Assembly (NCBI RefSeq): GCF_001562255.1
Contig: NZ_CP014301.1
Location: 5,363,501-5,427,500, forward strand
Source of the DNA: Bosea sp. PAMC 26642
Lineage (GTDB): Bacteria > Pseudomonadota > Alphaproteobacteria > Rhizobiales > Beijerinckiaceae
Length of the DNA stretch: 64,000 bases
Reading direction: 5' to 3'
The notes beneath the pieces are model-generated. The model was not told the origin of the DNA. It made no database searches and saw only the letters and a list, made by a program, of their open reading frames with translations. Of this stretch, positions 1 to 8,397 are shown one piece after another. Position numbers and translations under genes: made by a program. How positions within the stretch are numbered: position 1 is the first letter of the stretch; each line of letters opens with the position of its first letter.

Positions 1-129
1 ATTGCGTTAGTTCACCTCAACACTCGGACGTATTGCCACGGGAAAGGGCTCGGTCCAAACACGATCGATTGGCGACCGCGTGCTTCGGAACTGCGTCGTC
101 AAACTGGTTGATCAATTTTATTCTGCTAG

Positions 130-147
130 ACAGAACCGATTTTCTGT
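130..147. promoter_or_regulatory. Inverted repeat upstream of the IclR gene, probable operator
   Basis: A perfect inverted repeat ACAGAA-N6-TTCTGT lies 22 bp upstream of the IclR start. A further TTCTG half-site at 121-125 pairs with CAGAA at 131-135. IclR-family regulators commonly bind such palindromes near their own promoter, so autoregulation is inferred. Confidence 0.5.
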
Positions 148-169
148 TTCGATAATATTTGGAGGTGCC

Positions 170-934
170 ATGGTTGTTAAGAACCGATCGAGCCATGAGG
201 AAGGGCGCGGCGACATGGCCTCCGAACCCGGCTCCGACGCGAAAGCGTTGGGCGTTGCCTCCGTTCAACGCGCCCTCAATATTCTGACGGCATTTCAGGT
301 CAACGATAGCGGTTTGACCCTGGCCGAGTTATCGCGGCGCACGGGGTACTATAAAAGTACCCTATTGCGCTTGCTTGCGACGCTTCAGGACCATCGCTTC
401 GTGTCAAAGCTTCCGGATGGAAGGTATACGCTCGGATCCATTGTTTTCTACCTCGGGCAAGTGTACGATCAGTCGCTTAATCTTCGCGCGGTGATCGAGC
501 CCGTCCTCAAGGATCTCGCCAAGGAAACCGATGAAGACGCCATGTTCGAGATCAGGGAGAACGATAGCCGTCTCGTGCTCCTGCGGTCCGATGGCCAGCA
601 ACGTGTCCGGGAGCATGTCATGGTCGGCACGCTGTTGCCGCTGGACGTTGGGGCTCCGGGACATGTGTTGACCCGGTTTGCGAACGGGCCCGGGCGGCAT
701 ACTGGAGAGGACCTTATTATCGACAGCTTTGGCGAGCGGGATCCGGAGATCGCCGGCGTTGCAGCACCGGTTTTCGGGCCCGGCAGCCGATTGATCGGAT
801 CGCTCTGTGTGACCGGTACGATCACGCGGTTTCACAACAAAGAGCATTTGCGGGCCATTCGCGCTGCCGTGATGCGGGCTGCACGCCAGCTTACGTCCTC
901 TCTGGGGGGTGAGGCGCGCTCGATCTTCCCTTAA
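170..934 (+). CDS. IclR-family transcriptional regulator
   Basis: The 254-residue protein has the IclR layout: an N-terminal winged helix-turn-helix (about residues 25-85, with the segments SVQRALNILTAF and RTGYYKSTLLRLL) and a C-terminal effector-binding domain ending in conserved-looking VTGTITRF. The open frame extends upstream to position 80. The ATG at 170 is preferred because GGAGG lies at 161-165 and the extra upstream residues do not look like IclR sequence. Family members regulate aromatic or carbon catabolism genes. The neighbouring decarboxylase-like and dehydrogenase genes are plausible targets, but the ligand is unknown. An inverted repeat just upstream suggests autoregulation. 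Confidence 0.9.
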   Translation: MVVKNRSSHEEGRGDMASEPGSDAKALGVASVQRALNILTAFQVNDSGLTLAELSRRTGYYKSTLLRLLATLQDHRFVSKLPDGRYTLGSIVFYLGQVYDQSLNLRAVIEPVLKDLAKETDEDAMFEIRENDSRLVLLRSDGQQRVREHVMVGTLLPLDVGAPGHVLTRFANGPGRHTGEDLIIDSFGERDPEIAGVAAPVFGPGSRLIGSLCVTGTITRFHNKEHLRAIRAAVMRAARQLTSSLGGEARSIFP

Positions 935-1302
935 GCCCCGCGACCCGGTCCCCCGCCGTTTGAGGGGGACGACGGGCGGATCTGGGAACGTGCCTCATCC
1001 GATCTATCCGCCGATGCCGCCGGCATCCGCCGCGGGTATATGCTTGATAAAATCCGTGACGTGACGGTGAGCCGTCGTCCACGGTGCTAACTCGACGGCC
1101 GTGTCAAAAAGTTCGTTGCGAAGGGCTCGGGGCTGCCATGATCGGGACGATTTGAATGCACATTCCGTCGCGAACAACATCTCCGCATCCTGGCGATGGA
1201 ATATCACCTTCGGAAAAAGTCTGTGGTACTTTGGGTCCAGTGTAAAGCTCCGGAGTCTTCCTATGGACCCGGGTCAAGCCGGGATGACGGGAACTACGCT
1301 CT
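935..1302. other. Intergenic stretch with a dispersed palindromic repeat fragment
   Basis: No convincing gene is seen here. At about 1263-1291 the sequence reads ATGGACCCGGGTCAAGCCGG followed by GATGACGGG. I recognise this as the kind of short dispersed palindromic element common between genes in Rhizobiales genomes. Short open frames across it are low-complexity and judged non-coding. Confidence 0.5.
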
Positions 1303-1698
1303 CTACTTCTCGGCGGGGATGGCGCCTTCGGCCTTTAGCACCTCATGGGCCGCCTTGAAGGCGTCGAGACCTGCCGGGATGCCGGAATAGACCGTGGCCT
1401 GAAGCAGGATTTCCTTGATCTCGTCCACCGTCACGCCGTTTGCGAGAGCGCCCTTGACGTGAAGCTTCAGCTCGACCGGCTTGCTGAGCGCCGTCAGCAT
1501 CGCGAGGTTCAGCATGGATCGGGTCTTGAGATCGATGCCCGGCCGCGTCCAGGCATAACCCCAACACCATTCCGTCGTGATTTCCTGGAACGCCATCATG
1601 AAGTCGTCAGCCTTGGCGAGGCTGCCGTCCACATAATCGGCGCCGAGCACCTGGCGGCGGACTTTCAAGCCCTTCTCGAACTGTTCGCTACGGGACAT
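1303..1698 (-). CDS. Carboxymuconolactone decarboxylase family protein
   Basis: This 131-residue protein carries the alkylhydroperoxidase-D/carboxymuconolactone decarboxylase fold signature: TEWCWGYAWTRPGIDLKTRS, then LNLAMLTAL, then a conserved helix around ELKLHVKGALANGVTVDEIKE. It resembles PcaC (4-carboxymuconolactone decarboxylase, beta-ketoadipate pathway), and its length matches the family. No other pca genes are present, so the substrate cannot be assigned. The open frame runs upstream to 1896, but the ATG at 1698 begins the recognisable domain and the upstream extension is arginine-rich and unlike the family. It lies between the IclR gene and a divergent alcohol dehydrogenase. Confidence 0.88.
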   Translation of the reverse strand: MSRSEQFEKGLKVRRQVLGADYVDGSLAKADDFMMAFQEITTEWCWGYAWTRPGIDLKTRSMLNLAMLTALSKPVELKLHVKGALANGVTVDEIKEILLQATVYSGIPAGLDAFKAAHEVLKAEGAIPAEK

Positions 1699-2304
1699 GG
1701 CAAAACCCTTTTCATCGGTTGCGGAGAACAGGAAGGGGTACCGGCTACAGGCCGGGATGGAACTGCAAACAGCATCGTTGTCGGGAGGACCGTGCTCGCG
1801 GCGGCGAGTACGGTGCGGTCGGATTCCCGTCCCAGCCCGTCGGCGGCCTTGCGCCAGCGGTTCGCGCAAACGCGGGAATATTTCGCCGGCACCCATTCTT
1901 GTTCATCTCACCCCCTATCGCTTTGTCGCATCGCGCCCTCTGTGGAGCGCTTCCCGATCGCGGCTGATCGTCGTCGGACTATCGACCTCCTAGACTTATC
2001 GAGGCTCGAGACACCGTCAAGGAGTTGACTGATTGTCTGATCTCAGTCGATTTAATGTCTGGCCCTTCGGAAGTAGTAAGCCGTCGGCGCCTGGCGCATG
2101 ATTTGGATCGTTGGCAGGACTATCGTCGTCGGCGGCATGTTGCGCCATAGTAGGCGTCGCGTGAACGGCCGAACTTCCTATTCGATTGTCTGATTGACTG
2201 CTTAAAAATGGCTGGATAAGCTCGTCCCGAGAACAATCGATCTCGGCCTGAAACAAAACATTCGACCCAAGACCACGCAATTATTGGGCGCCCGAGGAGG
2301 AAAC
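1699..2304. other. Long intergenic region between divergent genes, with repeats
   Basis: About 600 bp without a supported gene separates the decarboxylase-like gene from the divergent alcohol dehydrogenase. The 11-bp sequence GATTGTCTGAT occurs twice, at 2031-2041 and 2184-2194. The first copy sits inside an inverted repeat GACTGA-N10-TCAGTC (2027-2048). These could be regulator sites for the dehydrogenase promoter. The stretch 1780-1900 is GC-rich and may be a decayed coding remnant that I cannot identify. Confidence 0.35.
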
Positions 2305-3432
2305 ATGCGAATCCGAGCCGCGGTCCTGCGCCGGTCCCCTATCCAGAGACCGTTCGGCGCCAACAAGCCGCTGAGCATCGAGACGGTCGAGCTCGATCCG
2401 CCGGGGCCGAACGAAGTCCTGATCAAGATCGCGGCGGCCGGTCTTTGCCATTCCGATCTCTCGGTGATCAACGGCGACCGTCCCCGTCAGACGCCCATGG
2501 TACTCGGGCATGAATGCTCAGGCGTGGTCGAGGAGCCTGGTCCCGGCGTCACCGATCTGAAGCGCGGCGATCGCGTGGTGATGAGCTTCCTGCCGACCTG
2601 CGGTCATTGCCTGTCCTGCATGGATGGCCGGGCGCAGATGTGCGAGCCAGGCCACGCGGCCAATGGCGCCGGTACGCTGCTGGGAGGCGAGCGCCGCTTC
2701 CATTGCGACGACGGGGCGGAGCCCTATCACCACAGCGGCGTCTCGGCCTTTGCCGAATACGCCGTTATTTCGCGGCGCTCGATCGTCAAGATCGAGGAGG
2801 ATATCTCCATGGTCGACGCGGCCCTGTTCGGCTGCGCGGTCATGACCGGGGTCGGCACGGTCGTGAACACCTGCAAGGTCAAGCTGGGCGAGACCGTCGC
2901 GGTCGTGGGCCTCGGCGGCGTCGGGCTGTCCTCGATCCTCGGCGCGGTCGCCAGCGGGGCTTCGCGCGTCGTCGCGATCGATCTGGCGCAGGACAAGCTC
3001 GACCTGGCCCGCGAACTTGGCGCGACGGATACCTATCTCGCCTCGGACCCCGACATCGTCGAACAGGTCAGATCGTCGCTGAAAGGCGGTGTCGATCACG
3101 CGATCGAAATGGCGGGCTCCGTAAAAGCCTTCGACCTGGCCTACAAGATCACCAAGCGGGGCGGAAAGACCGCGACCGCGGGTCTTGCCGCACCGGGATC
3201 GCAGATTGTCATCCCGCCCGTGCATCTGGTCGGCGAAGAGCGCTCGATCCATGGCAGCTACATGGGCGGCTGCGTGCCGCCGCGCGACATCCCGCGCTTC
3301 ATGTCGCTGTATCTGAACGGGCGTCTGCCGGTGAACCGGCTGCTCTCGGGCACCGGGCCGCTGGACGGCATCAACGAAGCCTTCGACCTGCTCGACCAGG
3401 GCAAGGTCGTGCGCCACGTCATCACCTTCTGA
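2305..3432 (+). CDS. Zinc-dependent alcohol dehydrogenase (MDR superfamily)
   Basis: This is a 375-residue medium-chain dehydrogenase. Catalytic zinc ligands are Cys48 (LCHSD), His69-Glu70 (LGHEC) and a later Cys in LFGCAVMTGVG. The structural zinc loop is Cys99, Cys102, Cys105 and Cys113. A Rossmann GLGGVGL motif binds NAD(H). It resembles class III/AdhC-type and NDMA-dependent dehydrogenases, but the substrate cannot be read from the sequence. The ATG at 2305 follows GAGGAGG at 2294-2300; a TTG at 2284 in the same frame is less likely. The IclR regulator and decarboxylase-like gene nearby suggest a catabolic locus. The integrated element begins about 100 bp downstream. Confidence 0.9.
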   Translation: MRIRAAVLRRSPIQRPFGANKPLSIETVELDPPGPNEVLIKIAAAGLCHSDLSVINGDRPRQTPMVLGHECSGVVEEPGPGVTDLKRGDRVVMSFLPTCGHCLSCMDGRAQMCEPGHAANGAGTLLGGERRFHCDDGAEPYHHSGVSAFAEYAVISRRSIVKIEEDISMVDAALFGCAVMTGVGTVVNTCKVKLGETVAVVGLGGVGLSSILGAVASGASRVVAIDLAQDKLDLARELGATDTYLASDPDIVEQVRSSLKGGVDHAIEMAGSVKAFDLAYKITKRGGKTATAGLAAPGSQIVIPPVHLVGEERSIHGSYMGGCVPPRDIPRFMSLYLNGRLPVNRLLSGTGPLDGINEAFDLLDQGKVVRHVITF

Positions 3433-3533
3433 ACCAGGTTCCTGCAGGAGTACCACGCCGCAATATCTTGCATTTGATCGAGATGGCCCGATCGCAAGAA
3501 GATAAATTGTCGATGGCGAAATCAAAAAGGATC

Positions 3534-3580
3534 GCTGGTGCTGCGAGAGAGGATTGAACTCTCGACCTCTCCATTACCAA
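3534..3580. repeat. Left attachment site: displaced 3' end of tRNA-Thr
   Basis: These 47 bp are identical to 32930-32976, the 3' part of the intact tRNA-Thr gene including the encoded CCA. Here the match stops in the anticodon loop and the rest of the tRNA is missing, so this is a displaced tRNA fragment and not a gene. The integrase gene begins 140 bp further right. Confidence 0.93.
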
Positions 3581-3646
3581 GTGAATGCCTATGGTGATAG
3601 GCCATGGTGCGGTTTGATAAAATTCCAGTGAAACCGCCGTAATAGT

Positions 3647-3709
3647 AGCGATACTGAGCGATACGGAGTGATGGCGACCATCAGCGGCGTGTGTTACCAT
3701 GCTGTTACC
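3647..3709 (+). promoter_or_regulatory. Candidate integrase arm sites and control region, left end
   Basis: AGCGATAC occurs at 3647-3654 and 3657-3664 (10-nt spacing). TGTTACC occurs at 3692-3698 and 3703-3709 (11-nt spacing). The TGTTACC pair recurs with the same spacing and orientation at the right end (32843-32860), as expected for tyrosine-integrase arm-type sites. The second copy abuts the integrase ribosome-binding site, so integrase binding could also control its own expression. A 6-bp inverted repeat GCCTAT-N4-ATAGGC lies at 3587-3602. Confidence 0.6.
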
Positions 3710-3719
3710 GGAGGTCGAA

Positions 3720-5057
3720 ATGCATCCCCCTAGTTCAGAACCTGCGCCTGTCGCCGCCCAGCGCCGCGAACCAAGCAAGCTGCGGATGACCGAGGCGTCG
3801 ATCCGCGCATTGCCGTCGCCGGATAAAGGCGAGCTCATCGTTTGGGATGAGAAGATGCCGGGACTGGCCTTGCGTATCGGCCGAGCCCGCCGCGCCTGGA
3901 TTTACGTCTATCGTCCGCCTGGCGCATACACAGAGACGGGCGACGGCCAGCGCCGGCGCGTCAATCCCGTCAAACTACCACTTGGTGCCTGGCCTGCGCT
4001 CTCAGTCGAGAAGGCTCGCGAGGCTGCGCAGGTGGAAGCCGGCAAGGTCGCGAAGGGGCAGGATCCCGCGGCAACCCGTCGCGAGACCGGACGCCAGGAC
4101 AAGGCGAGAGTGTCGGCCGCGCTCGATGACTACGAGGCCTCGCTGAAGCGCCGGCGGTACGTCAATGTCACCACTGCCATGAGCACGCTGCGCCGCAACC
4201 TCGCCAGCCTGAAAGCGCGCGATGTCGCCACGCTTCGCCGCGTTGACCTAACCGCCCTCATTGAAAAGCTCGAGGCGAAAGAAAAGCCTGGCGCCGCAGC
4301 AGATTTTCGTCGCCACGCGCGAACCTGGCTTGAGTGGTGCACAAATAAGGGGCTCGCCCCGTTCAATGTCCTAGCCGGTTTGCGGCGGGAGCGGTCAACG
4401 AAGGCCGAGCGCATCGATACCCAGGAGAAGGGCAGGGCCCTCACTGACGCCGAACTCACGGCCATCTGGCACGCCGCGGCGCCCGAGACAGTGTTAGGAC
4501 GCTACATCCGCGCCATGATCCTGACGGGCGCCAGACGTGCGGAGATGGCGCGGCTGAAAGTCAGCATGGACGCGGGCAGCCATCTCGACCTGCCACCTTA
4601 CCATACCAAGCAGGGGCGATCGCATCGCATTCCGGTGACACCCATGCTGCGAAGCATCCTAGCGGGGTGCGAGCTCACCCAAGAGCGGCTGTATTTTGCC
4701 TCGCCTCTGACGGGTCGCGAGATGAGCGGCTGGACGCAGCACGTCGCGAAGGTACGCAAGGCGTCAGGCGTTCAATTCACGCTGCACGACTTCCGCCGCA
4801 CGATGCGAACCGGCTTGACGCGGCTTGGTGTTGACGAGGACACGGCCGAGATGATGCTCGGCCACCAGCGCGGCACCGAGTTGGACCGGATCTATGACAA
4901 GCACGACCGCTGGCAGGCGCGCGTTGATGCTGCGAAACAATGGACGGGCTTTGTCGAGGCGCTCGCGGCCGGGCCTGCGCCGGAACAGTCGAACGTTGTG
5001 CGTCTGAGCTCTCGGAAAGCGCGAGTCCCGTCGTCATCCCAGGCAAAAGCATCTTAA
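3720..5057 (+). CDS. Tyrosine-type site-specific integrase
   Basis: This 445-residue recombinase would insert and excise the element at tRNA-Thr. The N-terminal part resembles the DUF4102 arm-binding domain seen in tRNA-targeting integrases (about residues 15-110), followed by a core-binding region (about 125-215). The catalytic domain shows Arg272 (TGARRAE), His356-x-x-Arg359 (LHDFRRT), His382 (LGHQ) and the nucleophile Tyr392 (RIYDKH), so it appears intact. The ATG at 3720 has GGAGG at 3710-3714; an ATG at 3699 in the same frame lies within the TGTTACC repeats and is less likely. It is transcribed away from the left attachment site toward the HTH and primase genes. Confidence 0.95.
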   Translation: MHPPSSEPAPVAAQRREPSKLRMTEASIRALPSPDKGELIVWDEKMPGLALRIGRARRAWIYVYRPPGAYTETGDGQRRRVNPVKLPLGAWPALSVEKAREAAQVEAGKVAKGQDPAATRRETGRQDKARVSAALDDYEASLKRRRYVNVTTAMSTLRRNLASLKARDVATLRRVDLTALIEKLEAKEKPGAAADFRRHARTWLEWCTNKGLAPFNVLAGLRRERSTKAERIDTQEKGRALTDAELTAIWHAAAPETVLGRYIRAMILTGARRAEMARLKVSMDAGSHLDLPPYHTKQGRSHRIPVTPMLRSILAGCELTQERLYFASPLTGREMSGWTQHVAKVRKASGVQFTLHDFRRTMRTGLTRLGVDEDTAEMMLGHQRGTELDRIYDKHDRWQARVDAAKQWTGFVEALAAGPAPEQSNVVRLSSRKARVPSSSQAKAS

Positions 5058-5235
5058 GCGGTTTCGACAATTAGCGAATTGGATCAGGGAGTTGCAGTTC
5101 AGGAAGCGATGGGGCATAGTGTCTGCCGACAACGCCCTGCGGCGGGTCGAGCTGAACCAAATAGGACACTGCGAAATAGCGAAATAGGGCGATTGATCAG
5201 CCCGAGCCTCCGCTCCTGAAATGAGGAGCATCGCT

Positions 5236-5556
5236 ATGCAAATGCAGTCTGAAAGTTTCCAGTCTCCCAATGACATTCCGCTGGCCGTAGCGCCGGCTTC
5301 GCAGCCCGCAAGCGAAGCGGTTGTTTGCCGCTCGCGTCGCCGCGTGCCTTTGCAAGGCATCACCGACGCCCCGGACGAAACCGTGGTCACGATCGCCGAA
5401 GTCTCCGCGCTGAGCGGCTTCGCAACCGTCACCCTTCGCCTATGGGCGCGCAGCGAACAGCCACGTGGCCCCCGGCAGTTCAAAGTTGAAGGGCGGCCGC
5501 GGTACCGCCTTGGCGAGGTCCGCGCCTGGTTAAGCGGTGCCGGCTCAGGACGATGA
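5236..5556 (+). CDS. Small helix-turn-helix protein, AlpA/excisionase-like
   Basis: The 106-residue protein has a MerR-like helix-turn-helix in its C-terminal half (TIAEVSALSGFATVTLRLWA, then GRPRYRLGEVRAWL). This is the pattern of AlpA or excisionase-type DNA-binding proteins found beside integrases. AGGAG at 5224-5228 supports the ATG at 5236 over the one at 5221. Its stop overlaps the start of the primase-helicase gene by four bases (ATGA), so the two are probably translationally coupled. A role as excisionase, or as an activator of the replication gene, is inferred from position. Confidence 0.75.
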   Translation: MQMQSESFQSPNDIPLAVAPASQPASEAVVCRSRRRVPLQGITDAPDETVVTIAEVSALSGFATVTLRLWARSEQPRGPRQFKVEGRPRYRLGEVRAWLSGAGSGR

Positions 5557-7955
5557 GTGGAACGCTCGACGTCGCCACCCCGAAACGAAAAAGCCTGACG
5601 CCGCCGGCCAGCGGAACGCCAGGCAATATCGAGTCTCTGCAGATGCAGCCTAACACTAAACCAGTTAGTGAAGCAATCCATCCTGAAGCTAGGCGGCGTC
5701 AGGCGGTCGCCTTGGCAAAGCAAGGTCGTCGGGTTTTTCCGCTGCTTCCGAACGGAAAGACGCCGGCGGTCGAAGGGGGTCTCACCAGGGCCACGTCCGA
5801 CCCCGAGCGGGTACACCGCTTCTGGTCAGAGGCTTTCAGCGGAGACCCGCTGGATTATAATATCGGCATCGCGACGGGCGAAGGCCTGCTCGTCGTCGAC
5901 GTCGACAACAAGAACGGTAAGAACGGTTCCTTATCTCTGGAGGCGCTCGAACTGCGGAATGACGATCTTCCGCTGTCCTTGACGGTGCGCACCCCGACGG
6001 GAGGGGAGCACATCTACCTCACTACCCCCGAGGGGGTCTATGTTCGAAACAGCGCCTCAACACTCGGAGAAGGGCTCGATATAAGGGGCGATGGCGGTTA
6101 CGTCGTGGCCCCTGGATCCGTCATCGACGGGAAGGCTTACGCGGTCGCGATCGATGCGGAGGACGCAAGCGCGCCCGACTGGCTCCTGCCGGTGGTGAGC
6201 GGTCCAAGGCCGGTAAAGACGCAGGCGCCGGCCGCCAACGATGACGATCTCGATACGCCGGAAGCCATTGCCCGCGCGACCGACTATCTGGTGAGCCGCG
6301 CGCCGCTGCACGGCACTTACAGCGTCGCCAACGGCGTGCTCGATTACGGCGTGACCATCGAGACGGCGTGCGGTCTCATGGTTGAGCACTGGAACGACAG
6401 GCGGCCGGAGCCGAGGTCCGAGGAGCACATCCGCGAGCGGGTACAGCACGCCGCGGATTACAGGCATAACCCGATCGGCTCGAGCAGCGCCGATGTCGAG
6501 TTCCAACATGAGGAGATCGACCAGAAGCCGATTGTTAGAACCGATGACGACGAATGGCCAAAGCCGACGCCGACTTCGTGCTCAGATCCAGCGCTGATCC
6601 CGCCACGGGAATGGATCGTGCCTGCGCTGCTCGCCAGAACCTTCGTCACCGCGCTCATCAGCCCTGGTGGTATGGGCAAGACCAGCCTTGGACTTGCGCT
6701 TGGCCACGCTATAGCGACCGGAAGACCAGACGTTATCGGCGTTGCGGTGCCCTCGCAGGCAAAGGTCTGGTACTGGAATCAGGAAGACGACGGGGCTGAG
6801 CTCAGACGCCGGAACGCCGCCATCCGGCAACTCCACAATATCTGCCCCGAGCAACTCCACATCGACGGCGATCCGGCCCTCTTCGTCGACAGCGGCGTCG
6901 AGCGTCCACTTATGATCGCGACACGAAGCCCAGGCGGGGCGATCAAGACCGCGCCGGAAGTCAAACGCATTATCGAGCAGATCAAGCGCAACGGCATCGA
7001 CGTCTTCATCGTGGACCCGTTGGTTGAACTTCATGAAGCTGACGAGAACAACAATAAGGAAATGGCAAGTGTCCTGCGGACCTTGCGCGAAATTGCAGTA
7101 CGCGGGAACTGCGCCGTTATGGTCGTTGCACACACACGGAAACCGGCGGGGGCCTCATCCGAGGGGCATTCCGGAGATGTCAATTCCTGGCGTGGCGCGG
7201 GGTCTCAAGGCGGGGTCGTGCGTCTGGCTTATACCTTGGACAGGATGACCCAGTCGGAAGCGAATGCTCTTAAAGTGCGGCCAGAGGACCGATCCTGGTA
7301 CACCAAACTGGATAGCGCCAAGCACAACCTGACACCCCGAGGCGCTGACCCGCTCTGGTTCAAAAGCGTCGGGGTGACCATCGCGAATGGCGAACAGGTT
7401 GGCGCGATCCAGCCTGCAAATTTCTCGGCTGCGGATTTGGCGCGCCCAGTGCTCGGGCCGCTGGAGGAGACGCTTTTAGCGGCATTCTGGACCGCTATTC
7501 GGCGAAAAGGCCCCTTCGAGACGGTTTTGACCACCGCAGAATGGATGGCTGAAGCCGAATTGGCATGGGCAAAAAGCGGAAGTGCCGCTTCAGATCCGAA
7601 AGAGAGCATCCGGAAGTCTCGGCACGCGCTGGAAAAGAAACGCGCAGTCAAAAAAGTCAAACCTAACCAATGGCTTGCTCTTGTTCCGGAAGCGGCGGAA
7701 GTCACGGAAGTGGATGAAGTTGGAAGAGCGGAAGTCGGAAGTCCCCCTATAGGGGGACTTCCACTGCTTCCGCTGCCGGCTCTACCATCGCGATGTTGGG
7801 CGGGGGAGATCGGCCATGACGCTCCGCCGTTCGGTTACGATTCAGGGCAGGTCGCGCCGGCCGATGTCGAGAGCGACGCGAGACAAGCGCGAGCGGTTCC
7901 ACAGCGGCGACTTGATCCTATCTTATGGCCAGCCGTTCGAATGCTTCGGCGTTGA
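5553..7955 (+). CDS. Bifunctional primase-polymerase / RepA-type helicase
   Basis: This 800-residue replication protein has an N-terminal prim-pol domain (about residues 45-215) with catalytic DVD at 116-118 and GGEHIYL near 151. A RepA/AAA_25-type ATPase follows: Walker A GGMGKTS at 372-378, Walker B ending in Asp488 (VFIVDP), and VVAHTRK near 524-530. It would prime and unwind DNA at the element's own origin, as in P4-like satellites and prophage replication modules. The last 120 residues are low-complexity. Their DNA contains iteron-like GGAAGT repeats and a perfect palindrome, and the final 140 nt overlap the next gene. The true C-terminus may therefore be extended or drifted relative to relatives. 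Confidence 0.88.
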   Translation: MSGTLDVATPKRKSLTPPASGTPGNIESLQMQPNTKPVSEAIHPEARRRQAVALAKQGRRVFPLLPNGKTPAVEGGLTRATSDPERVHRFWSEAFSGDPLDYNIGIATGEGLLVVDVDNKNGKNGSLSLEALELRNDDLPLSLTVRTPTGGEHIYLTTPEGVYVRNSASTLGEGLDIRGDGGYVVAPGSVIDGKAYAVAIDAEDASAPDWLLPVVSGPRPVKTQAPAANDDDLDTPEAIARATDYLVSRAPLHGTYSVANGVLDYGVTIETACGLMVEHWNDRRPEPRSEEHIRERVQHAADYRHNPIGSSSADVEFQHEEIDQKPIVRTDDDEWPKPTPTSCSDPALIPPREWIVPALLARTFVTALISPGGMGKTSLGLALGHAIATGRPDVIGVAVPSQAKVWYWNQEDDGAELRRRNAAIRQLHNICPEQLHIDGDPALFVDSGVERPLMIATRSPGGAIKTAPEVKRIIEQIKRNGIDVFIVDPLVELHEADENNNKEMASVLRTLREIAVRGNCAVMVVAHTRKPAGASSEGHSGDVNSWRGAGSQGGVVRLAYTLDRMTQSEANALKVRPEDRSWYTKLDSAKHNLTPRGADPLWFKSVGVTIANGEQVGAIQPANFSAADLARPVLGPLEETLLAAFWTAIRRKGPFETVLTTAEWMAEAELAWAKSGSAASDPKESIRKSRHALEKKRAVKKVKPNQWLALVPEAAEVTEVDEVGRAEVGSPPIGGLPLLPLPALPSRCWAGEIGHDAPPFGYDSGQVAPADVESDARQARAVPQRRLDPILWPAVRMLRR
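7688..7771. repeat. Iteron-like GGAAGT array with perfect palindrome, candidate origin
   Basis: GGAAG-type hexamers start at 7688, 7697, 7706, 7722, 7730 and 7737, with a TGAAGT variant at 7715; the spacing is 7-9 nt. The last two copies end in a perfect 26-bp palindrome (7737-7762) with the centre CCCCCTATAGGGGG, and CTTCC continues in inverse orientation to 7771. The array lies inside the 3' end of the primase-helicase gene. A direct-repeat array plus palindrome beside a replication gene is typical of an origin or of auto-control of the replication gene. Confidence 0.5.
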
Positions 7956-8397
7956 GAAGCCGCTGTCTGGCCGTGTCTCGCATCGCTATCGCCTTCTGGC
8001 TCGCTGTGATGACTGCACAAGCCAATTCTGGCAGGTGGCCCTTCGCTCGGACATCAAGGCCGATCGGCTGCGCCGTCGCTGCGACGACTGCAAGGAGCCG
8101 ATGCGGGTGACGAAGCCGGTGGCGAGACACGCAAGTGAGCGGCGGCTTCGAAGCGCGACGGAGAAGGCAACGAAGGCGCGCGACGCGAGGCACCTAGCTC
8201 GATTGGTCAAAGCGGCTCTCGCCGCGGGTGGCAAGCCCTTGGCCATGGCCATCGTTGCGGAGGGGAAGGGCATCCGGCGCCTGCGACGGGGGCATCTGCG
8301 ATCGGCGAAAATGCTCAGCGTTCCGCTATCGGATATGATCCCGATTGAGATCGAGCGGCGGATCCGATTGCTTTCCATCCAGGAGATCACTCGATGA
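7816..8397 (+). CDS. Zinc-ribbon protein A, paralogue of the next gene
   Basis: This 193-residue protein of unknown function has two CxxC pairs (ARCDDC, then RRRCDDC) 25-30 residues apart, as in a zinc ribbon, followed by a basic helical region. It is clearly paralogous to the next gene. Both share an MSRA-R start region, a GD-x-x-LS-x-GQ-x-F segment, the two CxxC pairs, and an ending in which a PLS-[DE]-[MI] motif is followed by ER-R-[IM]-RL. GGGGGAG at 7802-7808 supports the ATG at 7816, which means the gene begins inside the primase-helicase frame. A later ATG at 7864 would shorten this overlap. It overlaps the next gene by four bases. Confidence 0.7.
   Translation: MTLRRSVTIQGRSRRPMSRATRDKRERFHSGDLILSYGQPFECFGVEKPLSGRVSHRYRLLARCDDCTSQFWQVALRSDIKADRLRRRCDDCKEPMRVTKPVARHASERRLRSATEKATKARDARHLARLVKAALAAGGKPLAMAIVAEGKGIRRLRRGHLRSAKMLSVPLSDMIPIEIERRIRLLSIQEITR

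Noticed and set aside
3534..3580. Second tRNA-Thr gene
   Set aside because: Only the 3' half is present; the anticodon stem and 5' half are missing. It is an attachment-site fragment.
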